Positions 32,830 to 40,865 of a stretch of 46,254 nt of DNA are shown one piece after another. The notes below the pieces were generated by a model, which was given only the letters and a program-made list of their open reading frames with translations, did not search any database and had not been told where the DNA came from. Source of the stretch: Glycomyces sp. L485 (GTDB taxonomy: Bacteria; Actinomycetota; Actinomycetes; Mycobacteriales; Micromonosporaceae); assembly GCF_022548875.1 (NCBI RefSeq), contig NZ_JAKZEW010000024.1, positions 378 through 46,631 of the forward strand, read 5' to 3'. The stretch's first letter is position 1, and each line of letters starts with the position of its first letter. The position numbers and the translations under genes are program-made.

Positions 32830-33801
32830 CTAGCCTTCCTCGATCACTTTCCACGAGTCGGTGTCGAGGGGGAGTTCATCGAAGTCGTGTACGACCGACC
32901 GGTCCCACTTCCAGTGGTTCGTGGGAACGACCACCTTGCCTCGCGCGCCCGGGAGGTCGAGCACATGCTGGGGGAACGCGAGTCCGCTCATTCTCTCGCG
33001 GAGTTCGGACATGATCCGGACCTCGTCTTCGAAGTCCATCTCGAAGCGCTCGGTCGTCACGATCCTCTGGCAGTGGTAGATGTAGTAGGGCCGGACGCCG
33101 AGCTGGAACAGCTGGAGGAACATGTCGTGCAGCGTCTCGACGTCGTCGTTCACGCCCTTCAAGAAGACGCTCTGGCTGATGAGGATGTACCCCATCGCAC
33201 GGAACTCCCGGATGAGCTCCTTCACTTCAGGGGTCAGCTCGTCGGGGTGGTCGATGTGCAGACTCAGGTAGACGGTCGGCTTCGCGGTGGCCAACCGGCG
33301 CATCAAGTCGAGGTTGACCTGCTGCGGCGACTGCATCGGGAACCGAGTGTGGATGCGCAGGACCTTGATGTGGTCCAATTCGCGCATGCTGTCGAAGACC
33401 TGTTCCATGCCCTTCGGGTTCATCAGCGGGTCGCCGCCGCTGAGGATGATCTCGTAGAGGGACGGGTCGTTGGCGATATAGGTGATGACATCGTCGATCT
33501 GGTCGGGCCGGAGACGGCCCACGCGGTCGAGTCCGACCCCGACTCGGTCCTGCCTTTCGCAGTACCGGCAGTTCGCGGCGCAGGTGTAGGAGAGCAGCAC
33601 CAGGAGGCGTCCGTCGAATTTGCGGACGGTTCCGAAGAGCGGGCTGTTCGTCTTCTCGTTGAGCAGGTCGCGACCGGTGTCCGCGGGGACGTCCTCGAAC
33701 TCCGGGTTGAAGGAGTACATGGTCTTGATGGCGTCGCTCTTGGTCGCCAGGTTGCGAAGGTGCAGCGTCGTCTTCTCGGCGAATCGCGATTCGTCGGTCA
33801 T
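32830..33801 (-). CDS. KamA-family radical SAM 2,3-aminomutase
   Basis: 323 residues from ATG 33801 with GGAGGAA ahead. The iron-sulfur site is CAANCRYC (C74, C78, C81) with the following arginine R83; IILSGGDPLMNPKG (118-131) binds SAM. Lysine K289 (in DLPGARGKV) aligns with the PLP-binding lysine of lysine 2,3-aminomutase. D282 aligns with substrate-binding D330, but the other pocket acid, D293, is Q245; spacings of 37 and 7 residues are identical to the clostridial enzyme. It should move an amino group from C2 to C3 of an amino acid other than simple lysine. It is short, like EpmB, lacking the long N- and C-terminal extensions. It supplies the probable beta-amino acid of the locus. Confidence 0.9.
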   Translation of the reverse strand: MTDESRFAEKTTLHLRNLATKSDAIKTMYSFNPEFEDVPADTGRDLLNEKTNSPLFGTVRKFDGRLLVLLSYTCAANCRYCERQDRVGVGLDRVGRLRPDQIDDVITYIANDPSLYEIILSGGDPLMNPKGMEQVFDSMRELDHIKVLRIHTRFPMQSPQQVNLDLMRRLATAKPTVYLSLHIDHPDELTPEVKELIREFRAMGYILISQSVFLKGVNDDVETLHDMFLQLFQLGVRPYYIYHCQRIVTTERFEMDFEDEVRIMSELRERMSGLAFPQHVLDLPGARGKVVVPTNHWKWDRSVVHDFDELPLDTDSWKVIEEG

Positions 33802-33847
33802 TGGTTCCTCCAATGTAAGCTTTGCGGCATTGTTCTTGCGGGATGGT

Positions 33848-35509
33848 TCATCGAACGACGATGATGTCGAGGACGTTCGGTTCTCTTGGCTCGGCGTATT
33901 CGAAGGGGTAGAACGAGTCCAGGACGGCCGGCTTGTGGAGCACCTTCTCCGGCGGTGAGATCCTCAGCGCTCCGATGCGATCGCTCGAGATGCGCGTGCA
34001 TGCGGAGGTCCGCATCGCGATCATCTGGATCCATGGAATGTCACGATCGAGGAAGTCGAACGCGAGCGGATATCTCACGGCCGCGATCGATGTCTGCTCA
34101 TTGCGGTTCACGATGACGATCTCGCCGGCATCCTCGATTCCCGGGATGACGTGGAGTTCGGAGAAGCCTGCGCTGTACTTCTCGACCCGATACACGGACA
34201 CGGACTCGGGACTCGCGTCCGTGACCGCGTGAATCAGGTCGCTGTTGGCGGCCGCGTCCAACTCGGTAAGGGAGAGCGATGCCGATCGGCCTTCGACGAC
34301 CCGCACGGCGACCGCTTCGGTCACAGGTATCGGGCCGGGTTGGAAGACGTCGAAACCTTGACCGTAGGTTCGTGCTCCATCCGGCCCTTCGACCGGCTCT
34401 CCCAGATCGAGGACCTGAGCCTGCTCATCGAGGGCGTCGACTTCGTCGGCCTTGGCGTATCCGCGCACCAGCGTGTTGAACCGCTTGCCTTTCGCGGTGC
34501 CCGCGGTCTTGTCGCCGGCCGCGTCCATGATGGGGAGTGCGCAGTGGTAGGGCAGCATCATCGGTCCGGGAAACCGGGGAACCTCGCTGAAGAACATCCC
34601 CACTGATTCGCCGGGGTACAGAGGGAAGAGGTATCGATCGCCGTTCGGGTGCTCGAAGGCGGTGCCGGAGACCGTGCCGTCCTGCATGTCCCAGTCGATG
34701 AGCGTGAGGTCCTGGACCAGTCGGTAGTCCCGTTCCCCGTTCGGGATCCGCGCCAGGTCGCGATACTGCTTCACCAGACGGTCGCGGTGGAACCGGAGAC
34801 CGTCGCCGTTCGCCACGATGGCCATCTCTTTGGACGGATGCTGGATCCGCACGCCCAGTGCGTCCTCGACGTCCGCGACCTGGCTCGCGAAATAGTCCTC
34901 CAGGTGGTGGCTGCTGGAATCGTCGATGTAGTAGTCCTCGCGGCTGCGGTCGCGATTGCTCAGCCACAGTGGTACGAATTCGGAAACCTCGCACGGAGGA
35001 GAGGTCGCTTCGGTCGTGAGGACGAGATTGTCGGTGACGAGCTCGATGAGCCCTTCGACGTGCTCGTGCTTCTCAGCGCTCATGTAGAAGTAGATCTCGG
35101 TATCGCCGAATGACGCCCGGTAGATGCCCGTGTTCCCAGCTCGACCCGGAATGGCAGGCCGATCGGCGATCCGCTGATCTCCGGTGGCGGTGCGCGTGCG
35201 CTGCGGACGCAGCTCGATCCCGAACCAGCCCGAAAGCAGGCGGCCGACGGCCTCTTCGTTATACGTCGTGAAGTGGCTTTCAGATTCGACATGTTCGAAG
35301 TACTGCTGCAGGACCATGATCTTCGCGTTCTCGGAGAGAACGGAAGTGGTCTTGATCGCCGATGCAGAGTAATCGTTGTTCTGCAGGAACGACATTACTA
35401 GCCGCAAGTTGCTTTCGGCTTGATGCTGCGAGGGCTCGTTGGATCCGTCGGCAAGCTCTCCCAGGATCTCTTCAATCTGCCTCGTGGTCCCCTGAGGATT
35501 GTCGGCCAT
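33848..35509 (-). CDS. large protein of unknown family, first gene of the biosynthetic locus
   Basis: 553 residues from ATG 35509 (AGGGTG upstream; a TTG at 35584 would lengthen it). I do not recognise it. There is no signal peptide or membrane helix. Residues about 1-100 are helical, with QNNDYSASAIKTTSVLSENA. The middle is acidic, with DSSSHHLEDYFASQVADVED, and contains LFPLYPGESVGMFFSEVP, MLPYHCALPIMDAAGD and FNTLVRGYAKADEVDALDEQ. The last 150 residues are beta-rich (GEIVIVNRNEQTSIAAVRYP). No P-loop, metal cluster or PLP motif is visible. Being first and only 46 bases from the aminomutase gene, it is probably co-expressed and could be the novel enzyme or scaffold of the pathway. Confidence 0.75.
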   Translation of the reverse strand: MADNPQGTTRQIEEILGELADGSNEPSQHQAESNLRLVMSFLQNNDYSASAIKTTSVLSENAKIMVLQQYFEHVESESHFTTYNEEAVGRLLSGWFGIELRPQRTRTATGDQRIADRPAIPGRAGNTGIYRASFGDTEIYFYMSAEKHEHVEGLIELVTDNLVLTTEATSPPCEVSEFVPLWLSNRDRSREDYYIDDSSSHHLEDYFASQVADVEDALGVRIQHPSKEMAIVANGDGLRFHRDRLVKQYRDLARIPNGERDYRLVQDLTLIDWDMQDGTVSGTAFEHPNGDRYLFPLYPGESVGMFFSEVPRFPGPMMLPYHCALPIMDAAGDKTAGTAKGKRFNTLVRGYAKADEVDALDEQAQVLDLGEPVEGPDGARTYGQGFDVFQPGPIPVTEAVAVRVVEGRSASLSLTELDAAANSDLIHAVTDASPESVSVYRVEKYSAGFSELHVIPGIEDAGEIVIVNRNEQTSIAAVRYPLAFDFLDRDIPWIQMIAMRTSACTRISSDRIGALRISPPEKVLHKPAVLDSFYPFEYAEPREPNVLDIIVVR

Positions 35510-36216
35510 ATTCGAAATCACCCTAACTTCGATGCGAGCGGCTTCAATCGGCTTCGTTTCCACCCGGCGCTTCGCAGGATGCAATAAGCCAAACAGCGAT
35601 GGAACACTTCCACACCGCCGAACCGGTTCAGATTGCGTTGAATCTCCACTTCAGAGGAATGAATACAGACGGAGGGCTGGATCCGGCTGAGTCCCTACAA
35701 GGCATCCGGTTGACAGGAGTGGTCGGCGAGGGGTGCGGGGCCCTTCTGTGTTTGGGATCTTGCTCGCGGGGTATGCGAGCGCTTTCAACAATTCGGAATC
35801 CTACCGGCAGGTGCGTGCTATCGCAACCACAAAGTTCGAATCGACGCTTATCTCAATTGCAATGACTACGATCCGTAGCGATAGACCTCGGGAGCAGATG
35901 ATCGAGTTTACAAGTGTCGGAATTCCATGGATCAATGACTACAAACCGTAACTATGTGACGTATGACACTATTTCTCGCGTATGTCAGCGTAGTAACCCA
36001 TCCATGGCTTGCTCAGATCTGCTCATGATGGGTGTTACCGCTGGTGGGCCTGCAACTGAAGGAAGAGCGCGCTCGCCGAAGCTGAAACAAGTGCTATTGC
36101 TGGGGCGCGGGGTTGAAGCACGGATCGGTTCGGGCAACCCGAGACCGGTGCCGTAAGACGCTGGACCTGGTCCATATGCCTCAGATTGGTGGACCTGACC
36201 GCCTACTGCAACTCAT
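35510..36216. other. AT-richer leader region of the biosynthetic locus
   Basis: About 700 bases without a convincing gene; short frames lack domains and ribosome-binding sites. Composition is clearly more AT-rich than the rest. It contains a pair of 18-base direct repeats, listed separately. It probably holds the promoter of the minus-strand operon that begins at 35509, but I cannot pick a reliable -35/-10 pair. Confidence 0.5.
35860..35950. repeat. pair of 18-bp direct repeats upstream of the biosynthetic operon
   Basis: CAATGACTACgatCCGTA at 35860-35877 and CAATGACTACaaaCCGTA at 35933-35950 are identical outside a three-base centre, 73 bases apart (close to seven helical turns). This is the layout of paired activator or repressor sites. 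Confidence 0.5.
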
Positions 36217-36333
36217 CACCTCACCGGCGAGTTCAAGGGCGCGGTGTTCGAGTCGGTGGACTTGTCCGGCGCGGTGATCCGCGGCTCGGACCTGTCAGGG
36301 CTCAAGATCTCGGGGTCTGACATCGCCGGTGTG
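36217..36333 (+). pseudogene. pentapeptide-repeat fragment of a DinB-family gene
   Basis: Readable residues LTGEFKGAVFESVDLSGAV and SDLSGLKISGSDIAGV are pentapeptide repeats (A[DN]LxG type) such as those that form the N-terminal part of actinobacterial DinB-like proteins. Reading stops making sense at about 36334, exactly where the DinB-like part begins on the other strand. There is no start codon or ribosome-binding site in good position, so it is a broken half gene. Confidence 0.65.
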
Positions 36334-36336
36334 CGC

Positions 36337-36648
36337 TCGGACCTGGGCCATCCGGTCCGCCCGGACCGCCATCACCTCCTCAAGCGAAGGCCGTGCCTCC
36401 AGGTCGATGCCGATCTCCGCCGCCCCATCGGCCGGATAGAACTCCGGCGGCAATCCGAGCCGATGGAACGGGCGCGGCTCGCCGCGGATCATCCGACCGA
36501 TCCACACGTCCATCGCGAACACCAGGTGCCGCAGCGTCTCGACGAACGACCACTCGCCGTCGACGCGCTCATGCAGGGCCGCTTCGGGCAGCCGCTCGGC
36601 GCGCGCCATCGTCTCCTCCCCACCGAGGCCGGGTTCGAAGAGCGCCAC
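36337..36648 (-). pseudogene. DinB-like domain fragment, inverted relative to its partner
   Basis: The minus strand encodes about 104 residues typical of DinB/DUF664 four-helix proteins: RLPEAALHERVDGEWSFVET, LRHLVFAMDVWIGRMI, RPSLEEVMAVRADRM. Homologues carry the pentapeptide part before this domain and a further helix and HxxxH-type end after it; here the end is missing and the frame runs into antisense of the pentapeptide fragment. The pair therefore looks like a single gene in which the second part was inverted. Confidence 0.7.
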
Positions 36649-36702
36649 GTGGTCAGAACACCGAGGCAGAGCATGCGCTTTAACCGGCGGCCTGCGTTCT
36701 CG

Positions 36703-37587
36703 CTAGCGGAGCGCGAGGTCCGCCAGCGCGAACACGAACAGCGCGATCGCCACGAATCCGTTCGCTGTGAAGAACGCCCGGTTCACCTTTGACAGGTCGT
36801 TCGGCTTCACGATGGTGTGCTCCCACGCCAGGACCGCGCCGACCAGCACCAGGGCGAGCCAGTACAGGAGCCCGAACTCGGTCAGTGCCCCGAACCAGGC
36901 GAACATCACCCAGGCCACCACGTGCGTCGCCGTCGACGCCGTCAGCGCGCTCTGCACGCCCCACTTCGCCGGGGTCGACCTCACTCCGATCCTTCTGTCC
37001 ACTTCGGCGTCCTGGCAGGCGTAGATCAGGTCGAAGCCGCCGATCCACAGCCCCACGGCCAGCCCCAGCACGATCGCTGGTCCTGAGCCTTCGAAGTCGC
37101 CGGTCACCGCCAGCCATGCGCCCACAGGTGCGACCATCTGGGCCAATCCCAGCACCGCGTGCGGGTAGTCGGTGAACCGCTTCGCGTACGGGTAGACGAT
37201 CAGCGGGACCACGGCCAGGGGGCTCAGCGCCAGGCATAGCGGGTTGAGCATCGCGGCAGCGGTCACGAAGACGACCAGGCTCACCGCGCAGCCGGCATAG
37301 GCGGTCCGCAGTGAGATCTTCCCGGTCACGAGCTCGCGTTGGGCCGTCCTGGGGTTGGCGGCGTCGATCTTGCGGTCGATGATCCGGTTGGCGGCCATGG
37401 CGAGCGTGCGCCCGGAGACCATCGCGACGGTCACGAGTACGAGCACGCCCCAGCTGAAGGCGTCCTCCAGCTCCATCACGGTCAGGGTCGCTAGGTAGGC
37501 GAAGGGCAGGGCGAAGATCGAGTGTTCGAACGCGACGAGCTTCAGGAAGTCGCGCACATGGTTGGGGTGGGGGGCGAGTTCAGCCAA
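36703..37587 (-). CDS. mqnP: UbiA-family prenyltransferase, menaquinone (futalosine) pathway
   Basis: 294 residues with about eight membrane helices. TTG start at 37587 with GGAAAGAG upstream, overlapping the mqnL stop by 8 bases; the residues after it (DFLKLVAFEHSIFALPFAY) match the family start, so the TTG is credible. First aspartate motif NRIIDRKID (67-75) and second DLIYACQDAEVD bind the magnesium-diphosphate. In the futalosine route it prenylates 6-hydroxy-naphthoate-type intermediates. Pairing with the UbiD-like gene supports MqnP rather than a ubiquinone enzyme. Confidence 0.88.
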   Translation of the reverse strand: MAELAPHPNHVRDFLKLVAFEHSIFALPFAYLATLTVMELEDAFSWGVLVLVTVAMVSGRTLAMAANRIIDRKIDAANPRTAQRELVTGKISLRTAYAGCAVSLVVFVTAAAMLNPLCLALSPLAVVPLIVYPYAKRFTDYPHAVLGLAQMVAPVGAWLAVTGDFEGSGPAIVLGLAVGLWIGGFDLIYACQDAEVDRRIGVRSTPAKWGVQSALTASTATHVVAWVMFAWFGALTEFGLLYWLALVLVGAVLAWEHTIVKPNDLSKVNRAFFTANGFVAIALFVFALADLALR

Positions 37588-39049
37588 GTCCGTACTCTTT
37601 CCAGCGGCGGTCGACGGTGGCCTTCACCGCCGAGCTCATCCGAGTCTCCTCGGGCCAACCGCGCGTGTAGCCCTCCTCGGGCCACTTCGCGGTCGCGTCG
37701 ATCCCGGCCTTGCCGCCCCAGAACTGGTGGTAGGAGGCGTGGTCGAGGTGGTCCACGGGTCCTTCGGCCACCTGGAGGTCCTTCGCGTAGTCGACGTTGC
37801 CGAACGCGCGCCACGCCACCTCGCGGTAGTCGTGGACGTCGCAGTCGGCGTCGACGACGACGATGAGCTTGGTGAGGCTCATCAACTGGAGTCCCCAGAT
37901 CGCGCTCATGACCTTCTGGGCGTGCTTGGGGTACTTCTTGTCGATCGAGACGATCACGCAGTTGTGGAAGCCTCCGGCGTCGGGCATGTCGTAGTCGACC
38001 ACCTCGGGGATCATGATCTTGACGAGCGGCAGGAAGATCCGCTCGGTGGCCTTGCCGAGCCCGTAGTCCTCCTGGGGCGGGGCCGAGGTGATGATCGTGT
38101 GGTAGATCGGCTTCTCGCGCATCGTCATCGCTTCGACGTGCATGATCGGGAACGGCTCCACCGGCGTGTAGAAGCCGGTGTGGTCCCCGAAGGGCCCTTC
38201 GGGGAGGCGCTCGCCGGGCTCGGCCCAGCCTTCGAGGATGATCTGCGAGGTCGCGGGGACTTGGAGCGGCACGGTCAGGCAGTCGACCATCTCGACGCGT
38301 TCGCCGCGCAGGAACCCTGCGAAGAGGTATTCGTCGATGTCGGGAGGGAGGGGCGCGGTGGCGGCGTAGGCCATGATCGGGTCGGGCCCGATGGCGATGG
38401 CGACGGGCAGCCGCTCGCCGCGCCGTTCGGCCTCGGCGTAGTGGCCGGTGGAGTTCTTGTGGATCTGCCAGTGGAGGCCGATGGTTCGCTCGTCGTGCTG
38501 CTGGAGCCGGTAGAGGCCGACGTTGCGCTTGCCGGTCTCGGGGTGCTTGGTGTGCGTGAGTCCGAAGTTGTGGAAGACGCCGCCGTCGCCGGGCCATACT
38601 TGGAGTCCGGGCAGGAGGTTGAGGTCGACGTCTTCGCCCTTGAGCACGACCTCCTGGCACGGGGCCCTGCGGATCTTCTTGGGCGGTACGGATTTCAGCT
38701 GCATGAGCTTGCCGAGGCCGTCGCGGATGCCCGCCCATCCGACGGGCAGGTCGGGTTTGGCCAGTTCGCCGATGCGTTCGCCGATCTGGTCGAGGTCGTC
38801 GACGCCGAGGGCCTTGGCCATGCGCGGGAGGGTCCCGAACAGGTTGATCGCGAGCGGTATGTCGCTGCCGGAGGGGTTGTCGAACAGCAGCGCGGGGCCG
38901 CCGTTGCGGATGACTCGCTGGGTTATCTCGGAGATCTCCAGGTTCGGGTCCACCTCGGCGCTGATGCGTTTGAGCTCGCCGTCGGCCTGGAGCGCAGCGA
39001 GGAAGGACTGGAGGTCGTCATACGGAAATTTCGCAGCCACGACGCCCAT
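37580..39049 (-). CDS. mqnL: UbiD-family decarboxylase, menaquinone (futalosine) pathway
   Basis: 489 residues, ATG 39049, typical length. UbiD-family enzymes use prenylated FMN to remove an aromatic carboxylate. Landmarks: GGPALLFDNP, KRNVGLYRLQ, the substrate-side LPEGPFGDHTGFYT with conserved acids, and KIVVVDADCDVHD-type sequence (IVVVDADCDVHDYREVAWR) near 395. The strict linkage to mqnP marks the late futalosine pathway of menaquinone synthesis. The flavin prenyltransferase that makes the cofactor is not in this window. Confidence 0.9.
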   Translation of the reverse strand: MGVVAAKFPYDDLQSFLAALQADGELKRISAEVDPNLEISEITQRVIRNGGPALLFDNPSGSDIPLAINLFGTLPRMAKALGVDDLDQIGERIGELAKPDLPVGWAGIRDGLGKLMQLKSVPPKKIRRAPCQEVVLKGEDVDLNLLPGLQVWPGDGGVFHNFGLTHTKHPETGKRNVGLYRLQQHDERTIGLHWQIHKNSTGHYAEAERRGERLPVAIAIGPDPIMAYAATAPLPPDIDEYLFAGFLRGERVEMVDCLTVPLQVPATSQIILEGWAEPGERLPEGPFGDHTGFYTPVEPFPIMHVEAMTMREKPIYHTIITSAPPQEDYGLGKATERIFLPLVKIMIPEVVDYDMPDAGGFHNCVIVSIDKKYPKHAQKVMSAIWGLQLMSLTKLIVVVDADCDVHDYREVAWRAFGNVDYAKDLQVAEGPVDHLDHASYHQFWGGKAGIDATAKWPEEGYTRGWPEETRMSSAVKATVDRRWKEYGLG

Positions 39050-39102
39050 TCAACCACCTTCGGAGGCGCTCCGGGACGCAGAAAGACGGAGCGGGTCGAC
39101 CT

Positions 39103-39133
39103 GTCACATGTCGGCGGTAGGTTTTCATGTGAC
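39103..39133. promoter_or_regulatory. 8-bp inverted repeat between mqnL and the exporter gene
   Basis: GTCACATG (39103-39110) and CATGTGAC (39126-39133) are perfect inverted arms with a 15-base spacer, next to the TetR-type palindrome. It could be a second operator, possibly for mqnL; the regulator is unknown. Confidence 0.45.
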
Positions 39134-39140
39134 GCACATT

Positions 39141-39160
39141 ACGATACGGTACCGTATCGT
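39141..39160. promoter_or_regulatory. 20-bp perfect palindrome, probable TetR operator
   Basis: ACGATACGGTACCGTATCGT is a perfect palindrome about 90 bases ahead of the exporter start. TACGAT (39140-39145) and TATCGT (39155-39160) inside it could serve as -10 boxes on the plus strand, so a bound repressor would block transcription. The TetR gene is the second gene downstream. Confidence 0.8.
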
Positions 39161-39249
39161 TTCGAAAAGGCTTAGTCTGAGACGCAACACCACCGCCGGG
39201 CGACGCTCCGGCCGAAACAGATCCCGAATCCACCGAGAATGGAAACCTC

Positions 39250-40851
39250 GTGACTGAAACCGGTTCCGTCCCAGCACAAGAGGCACAGCCCTCGGAGGAC
39301 GTCGGCCACCCCAGAAGGTGGGCGATCCTCGGTGTGCTGGTCGTCAGCCTCATCGTCGTCGTCCTGGACAACACCGTCCTCAACGTCGCCATGAAGACAC
39401 TCGCCGACCCGAACCACGGCGTCGGCGCCAGCCAGAGCGAACTGGCCTGGATGATCAACTCCTACACCCTCGTCTTCGCCGGCCTCCTGTTCGCCGCCGG
39501 CGTCATCGGCGACCGGGTCGGCCGCAAGCGCATGCTCCTGATCGGCCTCGTCGTCTTCGGCACCGCCTCGCTGCTGTCGGCCTACTCCGCGACCCCCGAC
39601 CAGCTCATCTGGTACCGGGCCCTCATGGGCGCCGGCGCGGCCGTCATGATGCCGTCGACGCTCTCGCTTCTGCGCGACGTCTTCTCCAACAAGGAGTTCC
39701 CCAAAGCCCTCGGCATCTGGACCGGCGCGGTCGGCATCGGCGGCGCCGTCGGCCCGATCGTCGGCGGCGCGCTCCTGGAGCGCTTCTGGTGGGGCTCGGT
39801 CTTCCTCATCAACGTGCCGATCGTGATCTTCGGCATCATCGCGATCATCGTCCTCGCCCCCGAGTCCAAGGGCAGCCAGGCCAGGCCGGACCTGGTCGGG
39901 ATGGCCCTGTCCATGCTCGGCCTCGTCAGCCTCACCTACGGCATCATCGAGGCCGGCGACGCGGGCTCGTGGACCGGCGTCGAGGTCTGGGGAGCCATCG
40001 CTCTCGGCGTGCTCATCCTGGTCGGATTCGTCCTGTGGGAGCGGCACATCCCGTACGCCTCGCTCGACATGAAGCTGTTCAAGAGCACCCGTTTCTCGGC
40101 CTCTTCGGCGATCATCACGCTCACCTTCTTCGGCATGATGGGCCTGATGTTCTTCATGACCTTCTACCTCCAGCTGCTCAAGGGCTTCACGCCGCTGGAG
40201 ACCGGACTGCTCTTCCTTCCGTTCGGCGCGTCCATGCTCGTCTTCGCGCCGCTGTCGAACGGCATGGTCCAGCGCTTCGGCGCCAAGACCGTGGGCATCG
40301 TCGCGATGCTGCTGGTCATGACGAACTTCGCGGTCACCGGCCTCGTCTTCGACGCCGAGACCTCGGTCTGGGTCGTCATCGGCCTGTTCTTCATCACCGG
40401 CGCCGGCATGGCCAACCTCATGCCGCCCGCGATGAACACGCTCATGTCCTCGGTGTCCAAGGAGCGGGCCGGCGTCGCCTCCGCCCTCGGCAACACTCTG
40501 CGCCAGACCGGCGGCGCGCTCGGCGTCGCCGTGCTCGGCACCGTCATGGCCCAGTCCTACCGTTCGGAGATCACCGACGCGGCCCCGCAGCTGCCAGACG
40601 CGGCGAGGGAGTCCTACGCCTCCACCTACGGCGCAATCGAGACCGGCGCCATTCCGGCGGAGGCGGTCGGGGCGGTCACGCAGGCGGCGAACGAATCGTT
40701 CGTCACCGCCCTGCACGTCACCGCTCTCACCGCCGTCGGCGTCGGACTCATCGGCCTGATCGTCATCGCCGCGTTCTTCCCGGGCAAGCGGCCCCGCACA
40801 CCCGAGGCCCGGTCCGAGCAGGCCGCCGAGCGGGCCATGACCGAGGCCTGA
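39250..40851 (+). CDS. DHA2-type (14-helix) MFS drug exporter
   Basis: 533 residues from GTG 39250. Proton-coupled multidrug efflux of the EmrB/QacA family: motif D1 in VVLDNTVLNVAMKTL, motif A GDRVGRKRMLLIG, motif C GIWTGAVGIGGAVGPIVGGAL, 14 predicted membrane helices. It is followed 14 bases later by its likely TetR repressor and preceded by the palindrome at 39141. The substrate cannot be predicted. It is 4 kb from the biosynthetic locus and could serve it or be general. Confidence 0.92.
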   Translation: MTETGSVPAQEAQPSEDVGHPRRWAILGVLVVSLIVVVLDNTVLNVAMKTLADPNHGVGASQSELAWMINSYTLVFAGLLFAAGVIGDRVGRKRMLLIGLVVFGTASLLSAYSATPDQLIWYRALMGAGAAVMMPSTLSLLRDVFSNKEFPKALGIWTGAVGIGGAVGPIVGGALLERFWWGSVFLINVPIVIFGIIAIIVLAPESKGSQARPDLVGMALSMLGLVSLTYGIIEAGDAGSWTGVEVWGAIALGVLILVGFVLWERHIPYASLDMKLFKSTRFSASSAIITLTFFGMMGLMFFMTFYLQLLKGFTPLETGLLFLPFGASMLVFAPLSNGMVQRFGAKTVGIVAMLLVMTNFAVTGLVFDAETSVWVVIGLFFITGAGMANLMPPAMNTLMSSVSKERAGVASALGNTLRQTGGALGVAVLGTVMAQSYRSEITDAAPQLPDAARESYASTYGAIETGAIPAEAVGAVTQAANESFVTALHVTALTAVGVGLIGLIVIAAFFPGKRPRTPEARSEQAAERAMTEA

Positions 40852-40865
40852 GGGAAGATAGCGCC

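Noticed and set aside
35599-35865. 88-codon frame upstream of the biosynthetic operon
   Set aside because: No domain and no ribosome-binding site, in an AT-rich leader; more likely a chance frame.
36244-36792. 182-codon plus-strand frame starting with pentapeptide repeats
   Set aside because: Only the first 30 residues are pentapeptide repeats; the rest is antisense of a DinB fragment and of mqnP, so the frame is a chimera across a rearrangement.
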